From assembly GCA_031292735.1 (NCBI GenBank), contig JARLGP010000285.1:1-27442 (forward strand): 27,442 nt of DNA. The letters run 5' to 3'. This DNA is from Holophaga sp. Lineage in GTDB: Bacteria > Acidobacteriota > Holophagae > Holophagales > Holophagaceae. The notes under the pieces were generated by a model. That model worked only from the letters and a program-made list of their open reading frames with translations, ran no database searches and was not told where the DNA came from. Positions within the stretch are counted from its first letter, which is position 1. Each line of letters starts with the position of its first letter. This document shows positions 1 through 8,800 of this stretch, one piece after another. The position numbers and the translations under genes were made by a program.

Positions 1-115
1 GGTGTTGGGGGGGGGGGGGTGCCGGGGGGCGCGGGTGCTGGGGGGCGGGGTGGTGGCTGTGGGGGCGGGGGGGGGGGGGGCGGGGGTGGCGCGGCCCCGC
101 TGCCGGACCTGGCTC
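1..115. other. G-rich low-complexity tract at window edge
   Basis: Bases 1 to about 97 are almost entirely G on the plus strand, with runs of more than ten G separated by short interruptions. The tract ends close to the stop codon of the CoA-binding protein. An open frame crosses it but is low-complexity Gly/Val/Ala and has no gene character. It may be a sequencing or assembly artefact at a contig end, or a real G-quadruplex-prone intergenic region. The sequence alone cannot separate these. Confidence 0.6.
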
Positions 116-1552
116 CTAAGCCCGCTGGCTTTCGGCCGCCAGGCTTGCCTTGATCTTCCCGTATTTGCGCAGGGCGACGATGGCGTTGACCGCCTGCTCC
201 GGGGTGGCATAGGCGGGAATGCCGTGGTCCCGGAGGCACTGGATGGCTTCCAGGCATTCCTGGCCGCCCTGGCACTCCATGACGAAAGGCTTTCCGAGAT
301 ACCGGTAGGTCTCGTACATCTCGATCGCCACGGCCACCACCGCCGGGACATTGGTCACCGCGGTGGGGCAGATGGAGCAGTAGACCATGTCCACCTCGGG
401 GTCACGCATCGCCTGGCGCAGGGCGCCCTTGTACTGGACCGGACTGGCGGTGCCGGAGATGTCCACCGGGTTCAGGGGAGAACCGAACATGGGCATGTAG
501 TTCCTGATCCTCAGGCCAAGGCTCGGCGAAATGATCTTCAATTCCTGCATCGGCATGCCCAGCCGCTCGAAATGCTCGCAGGACAGCAGGCCCGAGCCGC
601 CGCCGTTGGTGACCATCACCACCCGGTCGCCGCGCAGTTCGGGCTGCATGCCCAGGGCCAGGGAGATATCCAGGAATTCCTGGAAGGTCGTGGCCCGGAT
701 GGCGCCGCACTGCTGGAAGATGTCGTCGTACATCGCGTCGCTGGTATTGGCGTTTTCCGACGCGGTATGGGCGAAGGCCGCCTTCATGCCGATCGCCGAA
801 CCGCCAACCTTGATGACCACCACCGGCTTATGGGGCACCACGGACCGGCAGGCCTTGATGAAGGCTTCCGGCGAGTCCAGGCCTTCGATATAGATGGCGA
901 GGCTCTTGGTGTTGGGATCCCGCTTGGCGTATTCCACCAGTTCGGAAAAGTCCACGTCGGCCTTGTTCCCCAGGCCCACGAAGAAGCTCATGCCGAAATG
1001 CATGGTGGTGGAGGTGCCCAGGGCGGCCAGAAGATTGGCCCCCGATTGGGAAATCATGGCCACAGGACCCTTGATGGGCAGATAGGGGATGAACCCGCAA
1101 TTGAAATTGAGATAGGGGCTGCCCATGCCCACCAGGTTGGGGCCGAACATCGGCAGTTCGTTGTCCCGGCAGTAGCGGGTCAAGCGATCCTGCAGATCGC
1201 CGCGGCCGATCTCCTTGAAGGCGCTGGTGGCGATCACCACGATCTTGACTTTCTTGGCGACCGCGTGCTCCAGGACCATCTTCACCAGATGGGCCGGGAC
1301 CGCCACGAACACCAGGTCCACGGGCCCGGGGATATCGACGATCGTCTTGTAGGCCGGCAGCCCGTGCACTTCGTGGGTGCGGGGGTTGACCGGATAAATG
1401 GTCCCCTTGTAGCCCCAGTTCTTCAGCCCTTCAATGACCTTGTACCCGACTTTGCTCGAATACCGGGATGCGCCGACCACGGCGATGGAGGATGGGTTCA
1501 GGAAATACTGCAGGTTGTCGACGACGTATGGCCTCGGGGCATCGATCTTCAT
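116..1552 (-). CDS. CoA-binding protein, ADP-forming acyl-CoA synthetase alpha-like
   Basis: A 478-aa protein resembling the alpha part of ADP-forming acetyl/acyl-CoA synthetases, which interconvert acyl-CoA and acid plus ATP. Residues 20-130 form a Rossmann-like CoA-binding domain starting with SIAVVGAS. Residues 137-300 are succinyl-CoA-ligase-like, with GPNLVG and GPVAMISQSGAN. His262 in AHTASENA lines up with the HTG motif that carries the phosphorylated histidine in the family, although G is replaced by A. The second flavodoxin-like domain contains NGGGSG and SPLNPVDISG. No ATP-grasp (beta) domain is present, so a partner beta subunit must lie elsewhere or the protein is not a complete synthetase. 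The ATG at 1552 follows AAGGAGGG at good spacing and begins one base after the upstream gene's stop, implying translational coupling. The frame extends upstream to 1666, but that part lies inside the preceding gene. Confidence 0.85.
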   Translation of the reverse strand: MKIDAPRPYVVDNLQYFLNPSSIAVVGASRYSSKVGYKVIEGLKNWGYKGTIYPVNPRTHEVHGLPAYKTIVDIPGPVDLVFVAVPAHLVKMVLEHAVAKKVKIVVIATSAFKEIGRGDLQDRLTRYCRDNELPMFGPNLVGMGSPYLNFNCGFIPYLPIKGPVAMISQSGANLLAALGTSTTMHFGMSFFVGLGNKADVDFSELVEYAKRDPNTKSLAIYIEGLDSPEAFIKACRSVVPHKPVVVIKVGGSAIGMKAAFAHTASENANTSDAMYDDIFQQCGAIRATTFQEFLDISLALGMQPELRGDRVVMVTNGGGSGLLSCEHFERLGMPMQELKIISPSLGLRIRNYMPMFGSPLNPVDISGTASPVQYKGALRQAMRDPEVDMVYCSICPTAVTNVPAVVAVAIEMYETYRYLGKPFVMECQGGQECLEAIQCLRDHGIPAYATPEQAVNAIVALRKYGKIKASLAAESQRA

Positions 1553-1553
1553 G

Positions 1554-2789
1554 TTATCTACCCTCCTTCCGGGCTGGGCAGCAGGTGGCGGGGTTGCTGG
1601 CCTGGGTGCGATCCTGGAGGAAATCGTCCGTGAACATGCATTCTTCCCAGTAACCGTTCTGGTCATCCAGCCGGCAAACCCAACGGCGGTACATCCGGGT
1701 CATATCGGCTTCTTTGATCTCTTCTATTTCGCTGTAGGCATTAAGCTTTTCTCTTAACGAGGCAATGTCGCTGATTTCGTTGTAGGCCCACACGACGATA
1801 TCGTCGAACGAATCGCTGAACTCCATGACGGTGTTGAACTCGCCCGTCTGGAACAATTCGTCCGTGATCTGGGCCTTGCGGCAGCAGGGAATGTTCTGGA
1901 ACAGACGGATGATGAAGACCCGGTTGGTCAGTCCCAGCTTCATGAAATTGAGGTGGACCAGCGGCACGATGATCCGCTTGGTTTCAACCAGTTCCTTGAT
2001 GCCGGTCAGCATGTCGTCTTCATCCAAGCCCGAGATCTCCGCCAGGACCTTGAAATCGAAGAAGTCCTCCATGGGGCGTTTGCTGTTCAAGGCCTGCACG
2101 ATCCTGAGGTCGGTGAGGTCCACGTGGCTTTGGAGCTTCGCCAGCTTTTCCATCTGGCCCGGGCCCCAGACCGATTCCCGGTAGGCTTCGCCCGGGCAGT
2201 CCCACATGTTCACGTGGGATTCCCGCAGATCGCGGCGGATGGGGCAGAGATGGACGTACTGGACCTCGGGACGGTGTCGCCATGGCTCAAGCACGTCCGA
2301 AAGGAGATTATCGAGCACCCGCATGTGGTTGCCATTGAAGAAGTCGAAATCCCCGTTGCATTGGTAACCCGTGCAGATGTCGTCCTTGTTCTGGAACCAC
2401 TGGGAAAGTTCGGCTTTGCATTCTGGAGTGGCGTTCTCATTGAGCTTTACGATCCAATAATAGAGTCCCCAGCCATAGACGGAAACCGCCGGGTTCATGA
2501 CAAACACGATGATCCGCTGGTCGTACATGCGCTGGATGCGCTGCATGATCTCCTCCCTGCCCAGGCCCACCGCCTTGCCCAGGTAGGCCATGTTGAAGAC
2601 ATCGGGGCGGATCTGATAGGAGGATTTGGCCACGTTGTATGCGCTCATCTTGGCATCATCCAGGCCCACCACGCCCGGTTCCAGGAAGCCGTGGCCCCTG
2701 GGGGCAAAGAAATAATCTCTCATCCAACTTTGCTGCTCGGGGCTTCCAAGCAGGTAGTCCTTTGCAGGCATTTTCTTTTCGGTCTTCAC
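1554..2789 (-). CDS. Tandem Lrp/AsnC-like regulator
   Basis: A 411-aa protein that appears to contain two Lrp/AsnC-type units. Residues 50-96 look like a winged-helix segment (VFNMAYLGKAVGLGREEIMQ) followed by an alpha-beta sensor-like region. Residues 222-276 repeat the pattern (DLTDLRIVQALN, then AEISGLDEDDM and KRIIVPLVHLNF), followed by a second RAM-like region to about 370. The C-terminal tail is Cys-rich. Classical Lrp proteins are about 150 aa with one unit. It is probably a transcriptional regulator or a derived ligand sensor; DNA binding is inferred. The GTG at 2789 was chosen because GAGGAGG lies seven bases upstream. An in-frame ATG at 2771 has no nearby ribosome site. The gene is coupled to the CoA-binding gene downstream and follows a sigma-54-type promoter. 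Confidence 0.75.
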   Translation of the reverse strand: MKTEKKMPAKDYLLGSPEQQSWMRDYFFAPRGHGFLEPGVVGLDDAKMSAYNVAKSSYQIRPDVFNMAYLGKAVGLGREEIMQRIQRMYDQRIIVFVMNPAVSVYGWGLYYWIVKLNENATPECKAELSQWFQNKDDICTGYQCNGDFDFFNGNHMRVLDNLLSDVLEPWRHRPEVQYVHLCPIRRDLRESHVNMWDCPGEAYRESVWGPGQMEKLAKLQSHVDLTDLRIVQALNSKRPMEDFFDFKVLAEISGLDEDDMLTGIKELVETKRIIVPLVHLNFMKLGLTNRVFIIRLFQNIPCCRKAQITDELFQTGEFNTVMEFSDSFDDIVVWAYNEISDIASLREKLNAYSEIEEIKEADMTRMYRRWVCRLDDQNGYWEECMFTDDFLQDRTQASNPATCCPARKEGR

Positions 2790-2924
2790 GATTTTGCCTC
2801 CTCGGCGGTTGGTTGCTTGGCAAGGGGTAAGGGACAAAAAATCCACCACCCGGCCCAGGACTGGACCTGCGGTTTGGCTGGAAGATGGTTCCAGAACACT
2901 GGATGAGCTTCTGGGATCGTGACA

Positions 2925-2940
2925 AGCCAGAACGATGCCA
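2925..2940 (-). promoter_or_regulatory. Candidate sigma-54 (-24/-12) promoter
   Basis: On the minus strand this reads TGGCATCGTTCTGGCT. Against the consensus TGGCACG-N4-TTGCW it keeps the invariant GG and GC at the correct ten-base separation and differs at three positions. It would start a transcript near 2913, about 125 bases before the GTG of the Lrp-like gene. A sigma-54 activator gene lies directly upstream. The match is by eye and untested. Confidence 0.55.
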
Positions 2941-3128
2941 GCGGAGGGCCCATCGGATTTTCCCCAGGCGCCGGGATATGTGGCCAGGAACCCGCGGGAA
3001 GGCCCCGGGACGCGGCCCGGGCGCGCCCGCCAAAGGTGTAAGCATTTCATACGGCTGTATCGTTTCTTGACGATTCCTAAGCCGTTGTCTAGAAGGAACC
3101 CTTTTTGTTTCGTGCACCCCCGGCATAA

Positions 3129-3180
3129 GGGGCCGTAGCGGAATGCCGTTGAACGGGAAAGGTTATTCCGCAACGGCCCC
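3129..3180. repeat. Inverted repeat: terminator or activator site
   Basis: GGGGCCGTAGCGGAAT at 3129-3144 is matched, 15 of 16 positions in reverse complement, by 3165-3180. The right arm ends at the activator gene's stop codon. The 20-base spacer contains a further small palindrome, CCGTTGAACGG. The location fits a terminator for the activator gene, but no T-tract follows on the minus strand. It is also about 190-240 bases upstream of the -24/-12 promoter, where sigma-54 activators usually bind. Either role is inference. The remainder of 2790-3179 shows no gene. Confidence 0.6.
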
Positions 3181-5153
3181 TAATCAGCCATGTGGTATTT
3201 CCTGATCTTGTTGTAGAGGGTGACCCGGCTGATGCCAACCAGCTTGGCGGCCTGGGTCAGATTGCCGCCGCTGGTGGCGATGGCATGGGAAATGAGGCTT
3301 CTTTCCGCCTCCTGCCACGGCGAGGCGGACTTCCCGGCATCCCGCAGCCGCGCGCCCTCCAGGATCCGTCCGGGCAGATGCCTGGGACGGATGACGCCAT
3401 CCCGCGCCTGGACCACGGCGCCCATCAGGGTGTTCTGGAGCTCCCGGACATTTCCGGGCCAGGGGTAGGCCAGCAGCAGGTTCCGGGCTTCCTCGCTCAG
3501 GGAATAGGCGATGCTTCGTTCTCCCGCATGCTGCTTCAGGAAGTGATCGGCCAGGAACAGGATGTCGCCCTCGCGCTCGCTGAGGGAAGGGATGCGCAGG
3601 TTCAGGACATTCAAGCGCCAGAACAGGTCTTCCCGGAAGCGCCCTGTCCGGAGCAGGGTTTCCAGGTCCCGGTTGGTGGCGGCGATGACCCGCAGGTTGG
3701 CGGTCATGGGGCGCACGCCGCCCAGGCGCATGTACTTCTTTTCCTGCAACACGCGCAGCAGCTTCACCTGGAGGCCGGGGGGCATCTCGCCGATTTCATC
3801 CAGGAACAGCGTGCCCCCGTCCGCCAGGCCCAGCTTGCCCGGGAATCCCTGCGGATGGGCGCCGGTGAATGCGCCGCATTCGTAGCCGCAGAGTTCGCTT
3901 TCGGCCAGTTCCTCCGGAATGGCGCCGCAGTTGACGGGAACGAAAGGGAAGGCCGCCCTGCCGCTGGCGTTGTGAATGGCCTGGGCGAACATTTCCTTGC
4001 CGGTGCCGGTCTTCCCCTCGATCAGGACATCATAGGGCTCGCCGGCGATGCCCATGGCCTGTTCCAGGGCCTGCCGGATCTCGCCGCTCGCTCCCAGAAT
4101 GTCGGCAAACCCCCATTTCGCATGGAAACCGTTCTCATCCGGGGCCTTCTGCCGTTTCTCCTGGCATTCCTGGAGGATGTGCAGGCTGTATTCCTGGAGG
4201 CCGTCGGCATCCTTGAATTGGACCTTCCTGCTGGTCATTTTCTGGGTGCGGGATGGATGCCCAGGCGGGTTGCCGTGCCTGGGCCTGCGCTTTCCGGGGG
4301 CCCACTCCTCGTCGGGGGCGAGGGAGGCCGGCGGGATCAGCAGGTCGGCCCGCTTGCCGACGGCGCCGGACAGATCCAGCCCCAGCAGGGTGCCGAACCG
4401 GCCGTTGACTTCCATGATCTTGCCGCCCTGGTCGGTTATGAGTATCCCTTCAGGAATCGCGTCCAGGAGCAGGGACATGCTCTTCCGGGTCCGGCCCAGG
4501 GAATTCTCCACCTCGAAACACTGGTAGCGGCCATTGACCGCCTTGGCGGCCACCACCAGGAAATCGAACACCGAGGGGGCCGATCCGGTCAATCCGTCCA
4601 GGTCGGTCGCGGCGCCCAGGACCCCGACCACGCTGCCGTTCCGGCTCTTGATGGGCACCGCGGCGCAGGCTTTCTCTTTCAGCAGGAAGCAGTATTTCTC
4701 CTCGGACATCCAGGGGACCGAATTGTGCTCATCGAAAGCCAGTGACACCGCGGTGGTGCCCACGGAGCCTTCGCCCCAGTTGACGCCCACGCTGAAATTG
4801 ATGAGTTCCTCAAACTCCTTGGCAACCCTTTTGTCGCCGATGATGAGCAGCAGGTTGGCATCCTTGTCTGTGAGGAAAAAGATGAAGCCGCTGGTGGCCG
4901 AGGACCAGCAGACCTCTTGGAGCAGGTCCCTGACCATGGCGATGAGCACAGCGTTGCTCTTCAGGCTCCGGTTCAACTCGACCATGGGCAGGACCAGGCT
5001 GCCTTTGCCGCCATTGGGGTCCACCCCGATCTGCTTGCAGCGGATCCATGAACGGAGGATGGGTGCCCGCAGCTCGGTGGGCATGGCCCCGCCATGGACG
5101 AAACTTCCCCATTGGCGCCTCAGTGCTTGGGTTCGAACCGCTCCGTAAACCAT
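3180..5153 (-). CDS. AcoR-type sigma-54-dependent transcriptional activator
   Basis: A 657-aa bacterial enhancer-binding protein that would remodel sigma-54 RNA polymerase using ATP. The N-terminus has the SW-x-RC-x3-G-x-DP signature of AcoR relatives (residues 35-46). A GAF sensor follows (about 65-215), then a PAS-like domain (225-285). The AAA+ domain (350-580) has Walker A GKTGTGKE at 380-387, GAFTGA at 427-432, Walker B GTLFLDE at 447-453 and FREDLFWRLN near 506. A Fis-type helix-turn-helix (GGNLTQAAKLVGISRVTLYNKI) ends the protein. Walker A has K where most relatives have E (GESGTGKE), and Cys replaces the usual residues in ELCGYECGAFTGA. The ATG at 5153 follows GAGGTGA, part of which is the stop codon of the phosphatase gene upstream, so the two are co-transcribed. 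The likely target is the Lrp-like/CoA-binding operon immediately downstream. Confidence 0.93.
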   Translation of the reverse strand: MVYGAVRTQALRRQWGSFVHGGAMPTELRAPILRSWIRCKQIGVDPNGGKGSLVLPMVELNRSLKSNAVLIAMVRDLLQEVCWSSATSGFIFFLTDKDANLLLIIGDKRVAKEFEELINFSVGVNWGEGSVGTTAVSLAFDEHNSVPWMSEEKYCFLLKEKACAAVPIKSRNGSVVGVLGAATDLDGLTGSAPSVFDFLVVAAKAVNGRYQCFEVENSLGRTRKSMSLLLDAIPEGILITDQGGKIMEVNGRFGTLLGLDLSGAVGKRADLLIPPASLAPDEEWAPGKRRPRHGNPPGHPSRTQKMTSRKVQFKDADGLQEYSLHILQECQEKRQKAPDENGFHAKWGFADILGASGEIRQALEQAMGIAGEPYDVLIEGKTGTGKEMFAQAIHNASGRAAFPFVPVNCGAIPEELAESELCGYECGAFTGAHPQGFPGKLGLADGGTLFLDEIGEMPPGLQVKLLRVLQEKKYMRLGGVRPMTANLRVIAATNRDLETLLRTGRFREDLFWRLNVLNLRIPSLSEREGDILFLADHFLKQHAGERSIAYSLSEEARNLLLAYPWPGNVRELQNTLMGAVVQARDGVIRPRHLPGRILEGARLRDAGKSASPWQEAERSLISHAIATSGGNLTQAAKLVGISRVTLYNKIRKYHMAD

Positions 5154-5157
5154 GAAG

Positions 5158-5736
5158 TCACCTCACTGGCAGCACCGTCAGCTTTCCGTCGTGGAAGTGC
5201 CAGATGACATTCTGCGCCAGCGGCTCGGCCTGGGCCTGCTCCCAGGGCAGATCCAGGTAGATCGCGCGCAGGGCCCGGCCCACCATGCCGTGGGCCACGG
5301 CCAGCACCGGCCCGGTCTGCTCCCGCAGCCAGCCGCCGACCCGGATCCGGGCGGAGTCGAAGCTCTCGCCGTCGGGCGCCCGGAAATACCAGGTGTGCTC
5401 GGTGCTGCCTTCCAGCAGCCGGGCAAACCGGGCCTGGATCTCGCCCAGGGTCATGCCTTCCCAGGAGCCCAGGGCCAGCTCCATGAGCCGGGGTTCCTCG
5501 GTTACCGGGCCCAGGGCCACTTCTTCGGCGAGGATCGCGGTGGTGGCCCGGGTGCGCCCCAGGGGGCTCATGGCCACCGGCAGCCCGGCGAGGCCGAGCC
5601 TGGCCAGGGCCCGGCCGGTGTGCCGGGCCTGCTCGCGGCCCAGGGCGGTCAGCGGCGAATCGAGCCGGCCCTGGGCCCGGGAGTCCCGGTTCCACTCGGT
5701 CTGGCCGTGACGAACAAGGTAGATTTCCGTGGCCAT
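5158..5736 (-). CDS. Histidine phosphatase family protein
   Basis: A 192-aa protein of the phosphoglycerate-mutase-like histidine phosphatase superfamily. The N-terminus has LVRHGQTEWN with the catalytic RHG at residues 9-11, followed by GRLDSPLTALGREQA, typical of cofactor-independent phosphatases such as CobC and PhoE. ELALGSWEGMTLGEI (the acid/base Glu region) and VAHGMVGRAL (second catalytic His) are also present. The substrate cannot be told from sequence: broad-specificity phosphatase, alpha-ribazole phosphatase and phosphoglycerate mutase are all possible, and no cobalamin genes adjoin. The ATG at 5736 follows AGGGAG. The gene ends four bases before the sigma-54 activator's start. Confidence 0.9.
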   Translation of the reverse strand: MATEIYLVRHGQTEWNRDSRAQGRLDSPLTALGREQARHTGRALARLGLAGLPVAMSPLGRTRATTAILAEEVALGPVTEEPRLMELALGSWEGMTLGEIQARFARLLEGSTEHTWYFRAPDGESFDSARIRVGGWLREQTGPVLAVAHGMVGRALRAIYLDLPWEQAQAEPLAQNVIWHFHDGKLTVLPVR

Positions 5737-5755
5737 CCGGCTCCCTGGAATAAGG

Positions 5756-5780
5756 GAGGGCGGACCTGGGATCCGCCCTC
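5756..5780 (-). terminator. Hairpin terminator, tRNA-associated type
   Basis: A nine-base-pair perfect stem, GAGGGCGGA with TCCGCCCTC and a seven-base loop. It lies just after the efflux operon on the minus strand and before the phosphatase start. The same stem sequence recurs beside the tRNA-Pro gene at 16518-16543. The following T-tract is weak (CCTTATT). Confidence 0.6.
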
Positions 5781-5785
5781 TTCTT

Positions 5786-5813
5786 GGTCTGCTCGGCGCG
5801 AGAGGATTCGAAC
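5786..5813 (-). pseudogene. tRNA 3'-end remnant
   Basis: The minus strand contains GTTCGAATCCTCTCGCGCCGA, which matches the T-loop to acceptor 3' strand of tRNA-Pro at 16559-16579 with one difference. Five extra bases follow before a CCA-like end, then the shared terminator hairpin. No matching 5' acceptor strand, D arm or anticodon arm was found at higher coordinates, and the T stem does not pair. It is a fragment, not a functional tRNA. Confidence 0.55.
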
Positions 5814-5883
5814 GGGCTCATCGCCCCGCCCATGCTCGAGAGTAATTCAAAATGGCCAGGTTTTCAAAAGTTTGGCCGGGGAT

Positions 5884-8800
5884 CTAGCGTGGGGCCGGCG
5901 CCTCCCCCTTCTTTCTGGAGAAGAACTCCGAGACCATGACGAAGAACATGGGGATGAAGATCAGATCGATGAAGGTGGCCGAAAGCATGCCGCCGGTCAC
6001 CGCGGTGCCGATGCCCTTCATGGCCCCGGCGCCGGCGCCGTTGGCCAGGGCCAGGGGCAGGGTGCCGAAGAAGAACGCCAGGGAGGTCATGAGCACCGGG
6101 CGGAACCGGATTCGCACCGCGGCCAGGGTGGCCGGGATCAGGGCGCCCCCCTGGCGCATCTGCTCCTTGATGAACTGCACGATCAGGATGGCGTTCTTGG
6201 TGGACAGGCCCAGGGTGGTCAGGAAGCCGATCTTGAAATAGACGTCGTTGGACAGCCCTCGCATGCTGGTGGCCATCAGGGCGCCGAACACCCCCAGGGG
6301 AAGCATCAGCAGGTTCACGAAGGGAATGGTCCAGCTCTCGAACAGGGCGGCCACGCACAGGAAGATCACCAGCACCGAGAAGGCATAGAGCAGGGGGCCC
6401 TGGGCGGTGGACTGCTGCTCCTGGTAGGAGAGGCCGTTCCAGTCCAGGCGGAACCCGTTGGGCAGTTTGTCCGTCAGCTGCTCCAGGGCCTTCATGGCCT
6501 CGCCGGTGCTCACGCGCGTTCCGGGCTCGCCGACGATATTCACCGACGGAAAGCCGTTGAACCGCTCCAGGCGCGGCGAGCCGCTGGTCCAGCGGGTGGT
6601 GGCGAAGGCGGAGAACGGCACCATGTTCCCGGCGCCGTTGCGCGTGTAGAGCTGGTTGAAGTCCCCCGGCAGCATCCGGAACGGCGCGTCGTTCTGGACG
6701 AAGACCCGCTTGACCCGGCCGCTCTTGATGAAGTCGTTGACGTAGGCACCGCCGAAGGCCGAGGAGAGGGAGTCGTGGATGTCGGAGATCGGCACGCCCA
6801 GGGCGCCGGCCTTGGCCCAGTCCACGTCCACCCGGAATTGTGGCACGTCGTCCAGGCCCTGGTGCCGGACCCGGACCAGGCGCGGATCCCGGCTGGCCAT
6901 GTTGACCAGCTGGGTCTTCGCCTCCATGAGCTTGAGGTGGCCCTGGCCGCTGAAGTCCACCAGTTCGGCATCGAACCCGGTGCCCGTGCCCAGCTCGACG
7001 ATCGGCGGCGGGATGATGGCGAACACCTTGGCCTGGCCCAGGTTCCGGAACCGCTTCATGATCCGGTCCGCCACCGCCTGGGCGGCGAGGCCGGGCTTGC
7101 GGCGCTCGTCCCAGTCCTTCAGGCGCACATACAGCATGGCAAGGTTCTGGGCCGTGCCGCTGGAACCGGTGCCGATGATGGGCATCACGTCCGCGACGGC
7201 GCCCTTCTCCTGATCCATGGTGTAGTCGTTGATCTGCTCCACCACGGACCGGGTCTGCTCGCTGGTGGAACCGGTGGGCAGGTTCACCGAAACCAGCAGG
7301 GAACCCTGGTCCTCGTCCGGCAGGAAGCCGTTGGGCAGGCGGTAGAAGAGAACCACCACCAAGGCCAGGATCATTCCGTAGACCACCATGTAGTGCCCCT
7401 TGTGCTGGATCGAGTGCTGCACCACCCGCACGTAGCGCTCCCGCACCTTTTCAAAGGACGAATTGAACCGGGTGAAGAACTGTCGCAGCGGCCCCAGCCA
7501 CCAGGAACGGTGCAGGGCCTCCCGGTCGGTGGGCCGAAGCAGGGTGGCGCAAAGCACCGGGGTCAGGATCAGGGCCACCAGCACCGAGAGCAGCATGGAA
7601 GCGACGATGGTCACCGAGAACTGCCGGTAGATGATCCCGGTGGAACCGGAGAAGAAGGCCATGGGCACGAACACCGCGGAGAGCACCAGGGCGATGCCCA
7701 CCAGGGCGCTGGTGATCTGGTCCATGGACTTGGCCGTGGCCTCCCGGGGGGAGCAGCCTTCCTCGGTCATGACCCGCTCGACGTTTTCCACCACCACGAT
7801 GGCGTCGTCCACCAGCAGGCCGATGGCCAGCACCATGGCGAACATCGTCAGCATGTTGATGGAGTATCCGAAGAAGTTGAGCACGGAAAAGGTGCCCAGC
7901 AGCACCACTGGAACGGCGATGGTGGGGATCAGGGTGGCCCGGATGTTGCCCATGAAGAACAGCATGATGAAGAAGACCAGGGCGATCGCCTCGACGAGGG
8001 TCTTGAACACCTCATGGATGGCCACCCGGGTGAAGATGGTGGTGTCCACCGGGTAGACCGCCCGCATCCCGTGCGGGAAATACTTGGTCATGTCGGCCAT
8101 CTTGGCGCGGACGGCCGCGGAGGTGTCCAGGGCGTTGGCCCCCGTGACCTGGCGGATGGCCAGGATGCCTGCCGGCTTGCCGTTGAAGTAGCCGTTGATG
8201 TTGTAGACCTCGGACCCCATCTCGGTGCGGGCCAGGTCGCGGACCCGGACCACCGAGCCGTCGGTGGCGGTGCGGACCGGGATGGCGCCGAACTCCTCGG
8301 GCGTCTTCAGCAGGTTCTGAATGACGATGGAAGCGTTGAGCCGCTGTCCGGATACCGCCGGGTCGCCACCCAACTGGCCGGCGGACACCTCCACGTTATA
8401 GGCCGTCAGCGCGGTCGTGACGTCCGCCACGGTCAATTTGTAAGTGTTGAGCTTGTTGGGGTCCAGCCAGATGCGCATGGCGTACTTGCCGCCGAAGGCG
8501 GTGACCTCGCCCACCCCGGGCACCCGGGACAGCGCCTGCTGCAGGTTGGTCAGGGCGTAGTCGCGCAGGTCGGTGCCGTCCATGCTTCCGTCCTCGGAGA
8601 TGAGGCCGACGAACATCAGGTAGTTGCGGGTGGACTTCCGGACCGTGATGCCGTAGTTCTGCACCGTGGTCGGAAGGCTCGCGTTGGCCTGTTGCAGCTT
8701 GTTCTCCACCTGGGCCCAGGCCAGGTCGGAGTCGGTGCCCGGCTTGAAGGTCAGCTCGATCCGGCTGGTGCCGGAGGAGTCGCTGGTGGTGGACAGATAG

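Noticed and set aside
3192..4745. 517-codon plus-strand frame opposite the sigma-54 activator
   Set aside because: The minus frame carries Walker A, GAFTGA and Fis motifs. The plus frame shows no domain.
5714..5813. A second complete tRNA near 5.8 kb
   Set aside because: Only the T-loop and acceptor 3' strand are recognisable. No anticodon arm, D arm or 5' acceptor partner could be built.
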